Assembly (NCBI RefSeq): GCF_003205835.1
Contig: NZ_CP029773.1
Location: 2,326,501 to 2,390,500, forward strand
DNA length: 64,000 nucleotides
From: Stenotrophomonas maltophilia
GTDB taxonomy: Bacteria > Pseudomonadota > Gammaproteobacteria > Xanthomonadales > Xanthomonadaceae
Direction: 5' to 3'
In this document: piece by piece, positions 25,003 to 37,974 of the stretch
How positions within the stretch are numbered: the first letter of the stretch is position 1
Layout: each line of letters starts with the position of its first letter
Program-made: the position numbers and the translations under genes
Notes under the pieces: generated by a model
Seen by the model: the letters and a program-made list of their open reading frames with translations, nothing else
Databases searched by the model: none
What the model was told of the DNA's origin: nothing

Positions 25003-25049
25003 GGGTGTAGGGGCGGCGCCCCTACGGAAGCGCCTCACACGCGCTGGCG
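25003..25049. repeat. Phage hairpin element, copy 2
   Basis: Same 47-base block as at 17450, with the stem GTAGGGGC-GGC-GCCCCTAC at 25007-25025. It lies between the converging ends of the DUF4124 gene and the DUF3653 gene, which fits a two-way terminator, though a replication or packaging hairpin is also possible. Confidence 0.65.
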
Positions 25050-25373
25050 GCGTTTCGGCCCCGGTACCGGCAGGACCGCTGCGGGCGGCTCGGCGTCGGG
25101 GCCAGCTATCGCCACCGATGACCGCTTTTTCCGGCGCTGCGCCAAGGCATCGGAGAGGTTCACCACGCTGGCGGCGTTGAAGGACAAGGGTTTCCGGGGC
25201 TTGCCGATCGCGCGGCCGCTCTCCATCATCCGACGCCATTCCTGTGCCTGTGCAGCAGTGAGCGACAGCCAGGCCAGATCCTGCGGTTCCAGCTCGCGGC
25301 CCTCGGGCGTGACCAGTCGGCCAGCCTTAAACGAAAAACCGGCCCAAGGGCCGGTCAGTTTCCGATCACGCAT
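25035..25373 (-). CDS. DUF3653-like phage protein, copy 2
   Basis: 112 residues starting MRDRKLTGPWAGFSFK, with the same core as copy 1 (GRLVTPEGRELEPQDLAWLS, AAQAQEWRRMM) and a more diverged middle (FNAASVVNLSDALAQRRKKR). In the integrated state it lies just left of the right att site. In the excised circle it would directly follow the repressor stop (four bases between TGA and ATG), making a repressor-DUF3653 operon. That suggests a regulatory role. Confidence 0.75.
   Translation of the reverse strand: MRDRKLTGPWAGFSFKAGRLVTPEGRELEPQDLAWLSLTAAQAQEWRRMMESGRAIGKPRKPLSFNAASVVNLSDALAQRRKKRSSVAIAGPDAEPPAAVLPVPGPKRRQRV
25331..25355 (-). terminator. Terminator-like hairpin inside DUF3653 copy 2
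   Basis: On the minus strand ACCGGCCC-TT-GGGCCGGT is followed by TTTTCGTTT. Same position within codons 6-14 as in copy 1, so structure and place are conserved between two diverged phages. Confidence 0.6.
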
Positions 25374-25442
25374 GGGTCAGGCTCCTTGCCGGCATGGGGG
25401 ATCGGGATGATGCAAAGAGCGGGCCAGCCAAGCCAGCAGACG

Positions 25443-25470
25443 CTTGAACATAATATACATTATGCGAAAT
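25443..25470. other. dif/XerCD-type attachment site, right
   Basis: GAACATAATATACATTATGC at 25446-25465 plus GAAAT. It contains TATACATTATGCGAA (25454-25468), the core I recall for Xanthomonas filamentous phages that integrate at dif, and closely matches E. coli dif read in reverse. Both Xer arms look good here, unlike the left site. A seven-base hairpin (CGTAGCC-GGCTACG, 25475-25494) follows. Confidence 0.88.
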
Positions 25471-25604
25471 ACAACGTAGCCGGCGCAGGCTACGTCGCTG
25501 GGCTACTTTCGTCGGTTCTGCTTGGCAATGGCTACGGCTCTGGCTCGGCTCTTGCCTGCCTGTTCGTTCCCCCCGACAAGGACGAGCTCGCAGCATGATC
25601 AAGA

Positions 25605-25900
25605 TGGATCCCCACAACCGCATAGATCTAACCGGCCCTTGGCCGGTTTCGGATTCCAAGGTGGGCACATGTTCGCGCCCGAAGGTCATCAGCTGGAGCC
25701 ATGCGACATGGCCTGGTGGTCCCTGGCCTGCAACATTTACGCGAATGGCGGCTGATGATGGCTGAGGCGGCTCCCCAGGCTGCAGCTGCCCGGAAGGCAT
25801 CAACTACGGCGAAATCTAGTGTTATCTACCTAGCCGAAGCGCTCAGAATTCGCCGAGAACGGCGGTTCCGCGTGGGCGCTGTTCATCGCAAACACTCTTA
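25605..25900 (+). pseudogene. Third DUF3653-like copy, inverted and frameshifted
   Basis: Plus-strand sequence reads LTGPW, then after loss of one G in TTGGG shifts to AGFGFQGGHMFAPEGHQLEP and DMAWWSLAC. A second shift gives REWRLMMAEAAPQ and VIYLAEALRIRRERRF. The order matches the intact copies, but two frameshifts break it. It is inverted relative to them, so it comes from a separate phage insertion or an inversion. Confidence 0.7.
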
Positions 25901-26300
25901 GTGTGCCATTGCAGAGATTTCAGCTTTTGAGGCAGACAATTTCAGTGCAAGACGGCCGGTTGCAGACATTTGTTGTTGCTGGCGGCCGCAAGGTAGAAAT
26001 TACTGATGCGCAAATGCCGCGCCATAGAGTGTGCATTCTTGCTGCAGGATCATCACCTATCTAGCTTCAGCGCTATCGAGATCGGTAGGCCTTCTGAACT
26101 AGGTCTGGCAAGCCTGGGCGCATCTGGCCGCGGGACCGGATCCTCGACCTAGGGCTGTGACAGCGTTGTGCCGGATGTCTCTAGATTACGCCTCGACGGT
26201 CCAAAATCCGATCTGATCTGCACCCTACCCCAGTCGGCAATTTCCTTGGTCCGCCCCTGGCATGGCGCGCTGGTTCGTGCAAGAGCTTGTTGTGGATTGG
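25899..26300 (+). pseudogene. Remnant of a second DUF6988-like locus
   Basis: 25902-25975 repeats the upstream block seen inverted at 9543-9628. Further on, 26220-26280 encodes TLPQSAISLVRPWHGALVRA, nearly the same as TLPQSAISLVRPQYEALVRA of the gene at 9383. The rest of the gene is not readable. So this is an old inverted duplicate of that locus. The 240 bases in between show no gene. Confidence 0.65.
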
Positions 26301-26314
26301 TGGAGGCTGGCTAT

Positions 26315-26531
26315 CCGTCAAGACCTGTGGATGCCAGCCACTCGTTAACTCGAGGTTCGCGTCGGGTGCCAGTTCGATCACCTGTCTTTGACTGCGCCCG
26401 AGCCCATAGCCGCCGTGGGTTACGAACTGATAGAGCTTCTTCCCGGCAAGACTGTGCGCTGACAGGAATGACGCAATAACTGGCGGCAACGACTCCCCCC
26501 AGATGGGATAGCCGAGCATCACCGTGTGGTA
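26315..26531 (-). pseudogene. Flavodoxin fragment
   Basis: About 70 residues of a flavodoxin-type protein survive: VMLGYPIWGESLPPVIASFL, SAHSLAGKKLYQFVTHGGYG and SQRQVIELAPDANLEL. These correspond to the C-terminal half that closes over the FMN ring. The N-terminal phosphate-binding loop and the end are absent, and the frame runs into unrelated sequence on both sides. Confidence 0.65.
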
Positions 26532-26619
26532 GCGATCAATGGATCGCTCATTTGTAGCCAAGGGCGGAAGGTAGCCTTGCTCGCGCTCACGCCTAGCCTG
26601 CTCAACCGTTTGAAGGTAA

Positions 26620-28350
26620 CCAGCGCTGGCGCATCGTTGACACCATCGCCAACCATGGCCACCGGTGCCGACTGAGCCAATTCAGCGACCAACGCAGCTT
26701 TCTGCTCAGGCGTACATTGGCGCGCACCTCTTGGATGCCCAGCACCTTGGCCACCGAGGCGGCCGCGCCGGGGTTGTCTCCAGAAATCATGACGGTGCGT
26801 AGACCCAGCGCGTGCAGCCGTTGCACGGCCGCAGCTGCACCCAGACGCGGTGGATCCTCAAAGGCCAGTATGCCGAGCAATTGCGGATGATCGGTGCCCT
26901 GCTCTGCCAGCCAGGACACCGTGTGGCCGGTCTGGCTGAGTAGGTCGGCCCGGGTCTGCAATGCCGTGAGCGCCACGCCATGCTCAAGCATCATACGGGT
27001 ACTGCCCAGCAACAGGTTCCTGCCATCCACCTTGCCGGTGATGCCACGGCCAGGCACCGCCTGCACGTCGCGTGCGAGCGGAATGGCGCGCTGGCCCATT
27101 GCGCTCAGTACAGCCTTGGCCAAGGGATGCTCGCTGCCTTGCTGCAGGGCCGCCGCCAACGGCAACAGATCGGCCGCGTGGCCACGGGTGGCAGTTTCTT
27201 CGGTAAGTACCGGACGTCCTTGGGTCAAAGTGCCTGTTTTGTCGAAGGTCACCACCTTTACGGTACGTGCCACTTCCAGCGCTTCGGCATCCTTGACCAG
27301 AATGCCCGCTCGGGCGGCCACGCCGGTGCCGGCCATGATCGCGGTCGGGGTCGCCAACCCCAGCGCGCACGGGCATGCGATGACCAGCACCGCTACCGCG
27401 CTCAGGATCGCCTGGTTCCAATCACCCGTTCCCAGACCCCAGCCGAGCAGCGTGAGCAAAGCCAGGCCGATCACTACCGGCACGAAGGTCGCGCTCACCC
27501 GGTCCACGGTTCGCTGAATAGGTGCCTTCTTGGCCTGTGCATCCTCCACGAGGCGAATGATCCGGGACAACGCGGTTTCGGCGCCGATGGCCAGTGTGCG
27601 TACCAAGATGCGGCCTTCGCCATTGATAGCCCACCGGTGACGCGATCGGCCTCCCCGCGCGCCACGGGCATGGACTCCCCGGTGATCAGGGGCTCATCGA
27701 CGTGTGTGCGGCCCTCCGCGATCACGCCATCCACGGGGATGCGCTCGCCTGGCCGCACACTGACAATGTCCGAGACGGCAACCTCGCGCTCTTGTCCGTC
27801 CTGATACACGCGTGCGGTGGCTGGCCGCAGTGCTTGCAAGGCCCGGATCGCTTGCGTGGTCTGTTGCTTGGCGCGGGCCTCTAACCACTTGCCCAGCAGG
27901 ATCAAGGTAATGATGACCGCCGAGGTCTCGAAGTACAGCGCGGCATCGCCGTGGTGTCCGGCATCATTGAACAAGTGATAGACACTCAACCCATAACCGG
28001 CGCTGGTCCCCAAAGCGACCAGCAGATCCATGTTGCCCGTGCCGGCGCGAAGGGCGTGCCATCCGGCGCGATAAAAGCGCGCACCGATCCAGAACTGCAC
28101 CGGCGTTGCGAGCAAGAACTGCATCCAGCCCGGCAGCATCCAGTGCTGACCTGCGACCCATCCCAGCATCGGGACGACCAACGGCAGGGACAGGGCCGCA
28201 GCGATCAGTAGTTTGAGGGTGTCACCACTGAGCGCCTGGCGCGCCGGCGCTGTATCGATCTTGCCTTCCAGTGTCTGCGGTTCGATCGCGCGATAACCCG
28301 CTGCGCTGACGGCGGCAACCAGAGATGTGACCTCCACCAGTGACGTGGCC
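26620..28350 (-). pseudogene. Copper-type P1B ATPase, truncated and twice frameshifted
   Basis: Most of a CopA-type Cu+ exporter is readable. Only the tail of a metal-binding domain ([15 protein letters not shown]) is left at the N-terminus. The membrane domain follows, then TGES, the CPC metal site ([14 protein letters not shown]), the phosphorylation loop DKTGTLTQG, the HP motif (EHPLAKA) and the GDN hinge. One base is missing near 27630 (after DRVTGG) and one near 26711 (after VRANVR). After the second, [10 protein letters not shown] is still readable, but the gene ends there without its last helices. No functional pump can result. Confidence 0.88.
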
Positions 28351-28453
28351 CGTATGGAGGGTCGGCAGGGAATCATTACGTACAGGGCCAAAAGCTGCCT
28401 AAGCGACTGAATTTCAAGGTTGATTGCTCGTCTCTCGGGCAGGCTCTCCCCAT

Positions 28454-30824
28454 CTATGGGGTCTGTTCAAGCACCTTGGCTGTGTAGCTCAGCGGCGCCA
28501 CTTCCCTTTCAAGATCCAGGTGGTAATCGCCGAAGCGATTGATGTGGCTGGTCCGATAAGGCGACAGGCCGGCCAGGATCTCGGGCGTCAGTTCAATCCC
28601 CTCCTTCCTCATCTCGGCCAAGGTCCGGCTCATGCCTTCCACGTTGTGGAGGATGATCATGTTGGCCACCAGCTGGCTGTACTTGATGATCTTGCGCTGC
28701 TCGTGTTGGACGTTCTCAGCAATGATCCCCTGGCTGCCAAAGAACACCCATTTCACGAAGCCGTTGTATTCCTCGCTCTTGTTGGTCGCAGCATGGATCG
28801 TTTTGCGGATCTCGTTGTCATCAATGTAGCGCAGCAAGAACAGCGTTCGGACGGCCTTGCCAAGTTCTCGGAATGCGAAGTACAGCTTGTTCTTCCGGCT
28901 GTAGGTGCCCAGCCGGCGCAGGATCGAGGACGCGGTGATCTTGCCCAATCGGATTGAGATCACCACCCGCAGCATGTCGTGGAGATGGGTGGCGATCAGT
29001 TGCCAGTCGATGCTGTCCCCGAACAGTGCCTGGATGTTCTTATAAGCCCTACCCGGTTCGGGCCGAAAGAATGTCAGGTCCTTGATGTTCCGGATCCGGG
29101 GCATCAGCTGGATGCCCAGCATGTGGGCCAGGCCGAAGACCGGGTAGCTTTGGGCCTGCGTGTCGCCATGGACGATCTCAGGCTGGATGTCGGAAGTGTT
29201 GGCCAACAGACCGTCGAGGATGTAGATGCCCTCGTGCACGCCACAGGGAATGAAGTGGCTGAAGAGCGCCACGTATTTATCGGACACATGGTAGTAGCCG
29301 ATGCCACCGTAGCCGCCGTAGCGGATGTGATACTCCGACAGCAGGTTGTCCTCGTAGACGCTCCACTTCGTGCCATCAGCTGATGCGCTCTTGCCGCTGC
29401 CCCAATAGCCAGGCAGGTCGAATTTGTTGTAGGTATTGATGACCTCCACGATGGCCTTCTCAAGCACATCCTCGGTCACGTATTTCAGGTTTAGCCAAGC
29501 GACTTGGCGCCGGCTGAAGCCCTTGATCGACCGCGCCGTCTGCGTCGGCCCCAGGTTGCAGCCATAGCAAAATAGCGTGGTGATCACACGTCGGGGCAGA
29601 TCTTCGACCTGGCTCTCGGTGCCGGCGATCGGGCGGAAGAAACGGTGCAGATCCAGCCATTGGCTGGCATCGATCAGGACATCGACGATGCTGGATTCTG
29701 GAAGCCGTTCGGCGATGAGGCGATCCACGGTGGTAATCGCGCTGGAGACTTCGGCGCGTTGCCCCTTCCGCAGCACCAGGCGCCCATCCAGGATGTCCGC
29801 ATGTACGTTCTCCGGGAAACGCGCGTCGACCTCATCGGCCAGGGAGGTCAGTTGTGCACGTAATCCCGCCACGAAAGACTCGGCGTCGGTGGGCAGGCCT
29901 GACACCTGGCCGTAGGCTTCCAGTTCCTGGGCCAAGGTGGCTTCATCGACCAGCTGCTCACGGTAGTCATCAAACCGTTCGCTGCTGGGAATGAAGAGAT
30001 CTCCGGACTTCAGTTCGTCCTTGACCTGCACCAGCACGGCCAGCTCGAAGTACTTACGGTGCATCCAGCCGGCGCCGGCTGCACTGGCCCGCTTGCCGAA
30101 CACGTGCTGACGCCAGAGCTTGGACATCCAGTCAAAGTCCTTTTCCGGGTCCAAACCGAGGGAGGCGACCTCGATCAGCTCACGGCGCTGGTTGCGCAGC
30201 GAGAGCACCGCTGCGATCAGCGGCTCCATGCCGGCGTCGTGGCTGGTCGCCCGAAGTTTCATCAGCTCCAGCCCATTGAACAGCAGCGGCCTGACCGCGC
30301 CATAGGGCTGCAGCATGAATGGCAGGTAGTTCTTCCCGGCGTAGAGTGCGGAAACCGGGCAGTTCGTAGCGATGGTGCACCAGCTCTTCGAGCAGGACGT
30401 TCACGATGTCCGGGATGGTGTGCTTGGTCTGGGCTGCTCCGGTGGCCACGGTGTCCAGCCAAGCCAAGCCCGATTTATCCAGGGGACGTACCCCGATGAA
30501 TTGCCGAAGCTGCGGCATATGCCGGCGCTGGCTGCCGGAAGCGTCGTAGCGTTCGAGCTGGTCGGTGTCCAATACGCGCCCGAGTCGGGCGGCCTTGGCG
30601 ATGTGCTTCCGGATCCGCTCGGGTACGTCGGCCAACACCGTGAAGTAGCCCAAGCGTTGGAAGAGCTTGAGATGAATCAGTACCGCCAGCTGCGGACCCG
30701 GCTGGGTGGTCAGCTGCTTGGCGAATGCAATCTCAGCGGCGGTCGGGGTATAGATCTCCTCCAGTTCCTTGGCGGTGGGATCAGGCTTCAGTCGCGGGTA
30801 GGCGGTCTCGTGAAGGGTAGCCAT
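28454..30824 (-). pseudogene. tnpA: Tn3-family transposase TnpA with internal deletion
   Basis: The start at 30824 reads normally (ELEEIYTPTAAEIAFAKQ) for about 165 residues to YELPGFRTL. There the frame jumps near 30345 directly to YAGKNYLPFMLQPYGAVRPL, skipping about 200 residues usual for the roughly 990-residue family. From 30316 a 620-residue frame continues to the stop, containing the DDE catalytic half (VHGDTQAQSYPVFGLAHMLG, AGLSPYRTSHINRFGDY). Transposition by this copy is unlikely. It lies 24 bases after a broken tyrosine recombinase on the same strand. I found no clear 38-base Tn3 end. Confidence 0.85.
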
Positions 30825-30848
30825 TGGATCCGGAGGGTGTGAGGGGGA

Positions 30849-34725
<3,877 letters not shown>

Positions 34726-34836
34726 GGATCACCTGGGAGGGCGTTGGATCAGCCGTGCGGCAGGCCAAGCCGGCGTTGCTCGGCAGCCGATGCCCGGTAC
34801 GGGAGAACTGGGTGGCCAGCGGGCTTCACGCCGATC

Positions 34837-35664
34837 TCAGTGGGCGAGAAATACTGGTATCGGACTGTGCCGGATCAGTGTGCGGGTAACGCCGCCAAAC
34901 AGGAATTCCGAGGCACGGGATCTGCCGTAGCCGCCGGCGACAATGCAATCGGCGCCGCTCTCCTTCACGAAGTTCAGTATGGCCGGTCCTGCTCCACCTT
35001 CCTCATAGCCGCGGTGCACAGGCGAGGCTGAGACGCCGTGGCGCTGTAGATGAGTCACCAGGCGCAGAGTCGCGTCTTTCTCCCTGCTGGGTTCGCCGGG
35101 ACCGGCATCGATAGACAACAGGTGTACACGCTGTGCAGCGACAAGCAACGGCAAGGCATCATGGACCGCGCGAATGGATTCCCTCGTGCTTTTCCATGCA
35201 ATTACAACGTCACGCGGCACCGCATCGCGTGCTTCCGGTGGCACGAGCAGCAGCGGCACGCCCGATTCCACCAGCAACGAGGAGACAAGCGTGTCCTCAA
35301 TGCCGGGGTCATCGCGATGCAACCCCAAGATGGTCAGGTCAACGCATCGTGACTGAGGCATCACCTGATCCACAGGCCCCTCCCACACCCTCTCGTTCGC
35401 GGACACGAGCCAATCTACCCCTGCGCCCGCCAGCCGCTCCTCCAGCGACGTGGCAAGCATCCTGACCGTTTCCTTGGCCGGCTCGTGCAGAGCGGTGTAG
35501 ACGGCAGGGTAGTACATCCAACCCGTCGCTACCGGCACAACTACACTGGCCCCAGCCAGAGCTACCAGACGGCTCCCCTGCTCACGCGAAAGCGCCGTGG
35601 CCAGACCCAACGCCTGCTCGTGCAGGCGCCCCAAGACGAAGGGCAGCAGAATGTCGCAGTACAT
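34837..35664 (-). CDS. Universal stress protein, tandem UspA domains
   Basis: 275 residues with two UspA domains (about 1-145 and 150-275). Domain 1 begins MYCDILLPFVLGRLHEQALG; domain 2 ends VAGGYGRSRASEFLFGGVTR, the ATP-loop-like GxxG...GG segment, followed by HSPIPVFLAH. Such proteins bind ATP or act as stress chaperones, and tandem forms are typical of anaerobic or stationary-phase regulons. An FNR/ANR-like box is centred 64 bases upstream of its start, suggesting induction at low oxygen. Confidence 0.88.
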   Translation of the reverse strand: MYCDILLPFVLGRLHEQALGLATALSREQGSRLVALAGASVVVPVATGWMYYPAVYTALHEPAKETVRMLATSLEERLAGAGVDWLVSANERVWEGPVDQVMPQSRCVDLTILGLHRDDPGIEDTLVSSLLVESGVPLLLVPPEARDAVPRDVVIAWKSTRESIRAVHDALPLLVAAQRVHLLSIDAGPGEPSREKDATLRLVTHLQRHGVSASPVHRGYEEGGAGPAILNFVKESGADCIVAGGYGRSRASEFLFGGVTRTLIRHSPIPVFLAH

Positions 35665-35721
35665 GATCGGTCTCCCCGGGGTGAAGGAGTCGTTAGCTTG
35701 AGCCCCGCGCGACGAATGAAC

Positions 35722-35768
35722 TTGATCGAAGTCAACGAAAGTTCCCCTGGATCGTTGACTTGGATCAA
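35722..35768. promoter_or_regulatory. Two FNR/ANR-like boxes
   Basis: TTGATCGAAGTCAA at 35722-35735 and TTGACTTGGATCAA at 35755-35768 each match the FNR consensus (TTGAT, four bases, ATCAA) at nine of ten positions. They lie between the divergent universal stress gene (start 35664) and the DUF4010 gene (start 35842), one closer to each. Oxygen control through an ANR-type regulator is inferred. Confidence 0.7.
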
Positions 35769-35841
35769 GTCATCCCGGGATTCGTTCTGGACAAATGCCC
35801 GAGCAGAATCGCCATTGACCGATTCCAGTGGGCAACCAAAA

Positions 35842-37095
35842 ATGCTGAGCATCGTCCAGGATCCGGCAGGCACCGCCGCGGGGCTGATTACCGCCTCTGT
35901 CGTGGGCGCCCTTGTTGGACTGGCCTGGCAGCGAGCAGGCGGGAGGATGGCGGCGGCCCACACGCGCTTTGGGGGCAGTGTTGTGCTTGCGCTGGTCGCG
36001 ATCTCAGGCGGGTTGGGAGCGCTGCTGGGAGGCGCGGCGCTGGTAGCTGGCGCAGTGCTGCTGGGCCTGGCAGTCTGCCCTCGCCCACGACACTCCCAGG
36101 CAGCCGCGGCCAGTCTGATTGTGCTGCCTGCCCTGTATCTGGTAGGCGCCATTGCGGTAAGCGCACCTGCAACGGCGATCCTCGCCGGCAGTGCCATCCT
36201 GGTGATACTGGTTGGGGGCCCTGCCCTGATACGGAAGGTGAATGCGAAGGTTTCCAGCCGTGAGCTTCGGGACGTCGCAACGGTGCTGGTTGCTGGCTTT
36301 CTGATTCTTCCCTTGCTTCCAGACCGCACCGTCGACCCTTGGGAAGTCATCAACCCGAGTCGGCTCGGCACACTCATCGTGGCGCTGATGGCAGTCAGCG
36401 TCGGAGCGCACCTGGCGCTACGCCATCTGGGGCCCCGGTCGGCCTTGGCCTTGACCGGCTTCGCCGGTGGGTTTGTCTCCAGTACCGCCACCATCGCGGC
36501 AATGGCGGACGGGGCGCGGTCGTCGCCCCGGCTGGCGCCTGCATTCGCAGGAGCAGCCTTGCTTTCCAACGTGGCCATGATTCTGCAGTTGGGCCTGGTA
36601 ATGGGCACGCTGGCACCTGCATTACTCGCCTACAGCATGGTCCCGCTGGTCTGCTCGGCAATCGTGGCCATGGGGATAGCATTGGCATTCGGATGGCGGT
36701 CCTTGCTCAGTACCTCAGCGGTGTCCGGGCTGGCCATCGTGCGGCCATTCAAACCGTTGGCGATCGTGGTTTTTGTTGGGCTGATCGTCATTCTGCTTCT
36801 GGCAGCAAGTCTGCTGCGAGACTGGCTGGGTGACGAGAGCCTGCCCTGGACTCTGGGCATCTCCGGCATTGCCGACGTACATGCCGCCACCGCCTCTGCC
36901 GCCCAGATGGTTGGTGCGGAGCGGATCAGCAACGGTATCGCGATACAGGCGATCACCATCGCACTCGCGACCAACTCATTGCTGAAATGCTTGATCGCCG
37001 CGGCAAGGGGCGGATGGCGCTTCTCTGCTCCGTTGTTGATCGGGACCAGCCTGATCGTCGGAACGTTCGCTGTGGCCGCCGGGCGTAGCGGGTGA
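35842..37095 (+). CDS. DUF4010/MgtC-like membrane protein
   Basis: 417-residue polytopic inner-membrane protein, about 12 hydrophobic helices. It starts MLSIVQDPAGTAAGLITASV with the MgtC-like GALVGLAWQR segment, and the DUF4010 half carries FAGGFVSSTATIAAMADGAR and GISGIADVHAATASAAQ. Transport or sensing role unknown. ATG 35842 was chosen because the longer frame upstream runs through the FNR boxes. It faces the universal stress gene and precedes two more. Confidence 0.8.
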   Translation: MLSIVQDPAGTAAGLITASVVGALVGLAWQRAGGRMAAAHTRFGGSVVLALVAISGGLGALLGGAALVAGAVLLGLAVCPRPRHSQAAAASLIVLPALYLVGAIAVSAPATAILAGSAILVILVGGPALIRKVNAKVSSRELRDVATVLVAGFLILPLLPDRTVDPWEVINPSRLGTLIVALMAVSVGAHLALRHLGPRSALALTGFAGGFVSSTATIAAMADGARSSPRLAPAFAGAALLSNVAMILQLGLVMGTLAPALLAYSMVPLVCSAIVAMGIALAFGWRSLLSTSAVSGLAIVRPFKPLAIVVFVGLIVILLLAASLLRDWLGDESLPWTLGISGIADVHAATASAAQMVGAERISNGIAIQAITIALATNSLLKCLIAAARGGWRFSAPLLIGTSLIVGTFAVAAGRSG

Positions 37096-37106
37096 TCGTC
37101 AACACC

Positions 37107-37120
37107 TTGACCCACGTCAA
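37107..37120 (+). promoter_or_regulatory. FNR/ANR-like box upstream of usp pair
   Basis: TTGACCCACGTCAA matches eight of ten consensus positions and is fully palindromic. It is centred about 70 bases before the ATG at 37184, compatible with an activator site for the two universal stress genes and YjdF-like gene that follow. Confidence 0.6.
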
Positions 37121-37183
37121 TATCTCCGTGCAGGACTGGCGGAGAATGCGGGGCAACGCCGGCCTCTGTGTCCAACAGCCAAG

Positions 37184-37954
37184 ATGGATATTCTTGTCCC
37201 TTTGACGGATACGCCCGCTGATGCTTCTGCCATGCAGCTGGCAGCAGCGCTTGTCGGCGCCCGTGGCGGGCACATCACGCTGGTGCAGCCAGTGGAATCT
37301 CCCTTGCCCGACGTTGCACGCGCCGAAGTCCCGCCCAGAGTCGCCACGCTCTTGCGCCGGGTTGCGCAGTGGAGCGTTCCGCATGACATCCAGATCGAGG
37401 ACGGGCGCGCGGAACGTCCTGTGGACGCGATTGCCCTGCGCGCACAGGGTTTCGACCAGGTGATAATGGCGTGCGCCGGACATGACCACGCCGAGCGCAG
37501 GCTGCAACATGCTCAGTTCTCTTCACTGGTTAGCCGATCCGGACGCCCCATCCTGGCGTTGCCAGGGAGAACCCGTTTCGACGGAATCTTCAAGCGGGCC
37601 GTCATCGGCTGGAGTGCAACCCCCGAATCCGCTCGCGCGGCACATGATTTCCTGAGATTGGATTTCGCGTGTGCCCTTGTGGTTACCACCGTGGACGGAA
37701 GTGACCGGGTCAATGAACATGCTCAGGCGTTCATCAACAGTCTGATGCGGCAGGGGCGAGAAGCGATATTTACTCCCGTGTCGTCAGATGGGGGGAGCGT
37801 GGCTGAAGCGCTACTGGGCCACGCATTTGATAGCCAGGCGGATCTACTCGTCTGCGGCGCCTATGGCCATTCGCGCGCGCGCGAATGGCTGCTGGGGGGA
37901 ACGACGAGGGAGCTCTTCGAGCGCACCCTCACGCCCCTGTTCCTGTCACGTTGA
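37184..37954 (+). CDS. Universal stress protein, tandem UspA domains
   Basis: 256 residues. Domain 1 starts MDILVPLTDTPADASAMQLA; domain 2 contains AVIGWSATPESARAAHDFLR and ends LVCGAYGHSRAREWLLGGTT, the nucleotide-loop-like segment. First gene of a plus-strand run usp-usp-yjdF, with an FNR-like box upstream. Expected to be a cytoplasmic stress protein; the ligand is unknown. Confidence 0.87.
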   Translation: MDILVPLTDTPADASAMQLAAALVGARGGHITLVQPVESPLPDVARAEVPPRVATLLRRVAQWSVPHDIQIEDGRAERPVDAIALRAQGFDQVIMACAGHDHAERRLQHAQFSSLVSRSGRPILALPGRTRFDGIFKRAVIGWSATPESARAAHDFLRLDFACALVVTTVDGSDRVNEHAQAFINSLMRQGREAIFTPVSSDGGSVAEALLGHAFDSQADLLVCGAYGHSRAREWLLGGTTRELFERTLTPLFLSR

Positions 37955-37974
37955 CGCACCAGGATGCCAGAGCC

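Larger units (their letters stand above)
17878..25470 (+). mobile_element. Filamentous prophage B (inovirus), nearly complete
   Basis: About 7.6 kb bounded by dif-like sites. The order is repressor (minus), early membrane proteins, Rep, ssDNA-binding protein, small proteins, major coat, second coat-like protein, terminator, pIII, pVI, Zot, TraX, DUF4124 and DUF3653 (minus). It encodes no integrase, consistent with use of the host XerCD recombinases. The only visible defect is a frame break in the C-terminal part of Zot. Confidence 0.88.

Noticed and set aside
25471..25598. Small plus-strand frame after the right att site
   Set aside because: It reads through the att site and a hairpin, has no ribosome site and resembles nothing; kept only as gap sequence.
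35562..36608. 348-residue minus-strand frame
   Set aside because: Antisense to the DUF4010 membrane protein; composition typical of a shadow frame.
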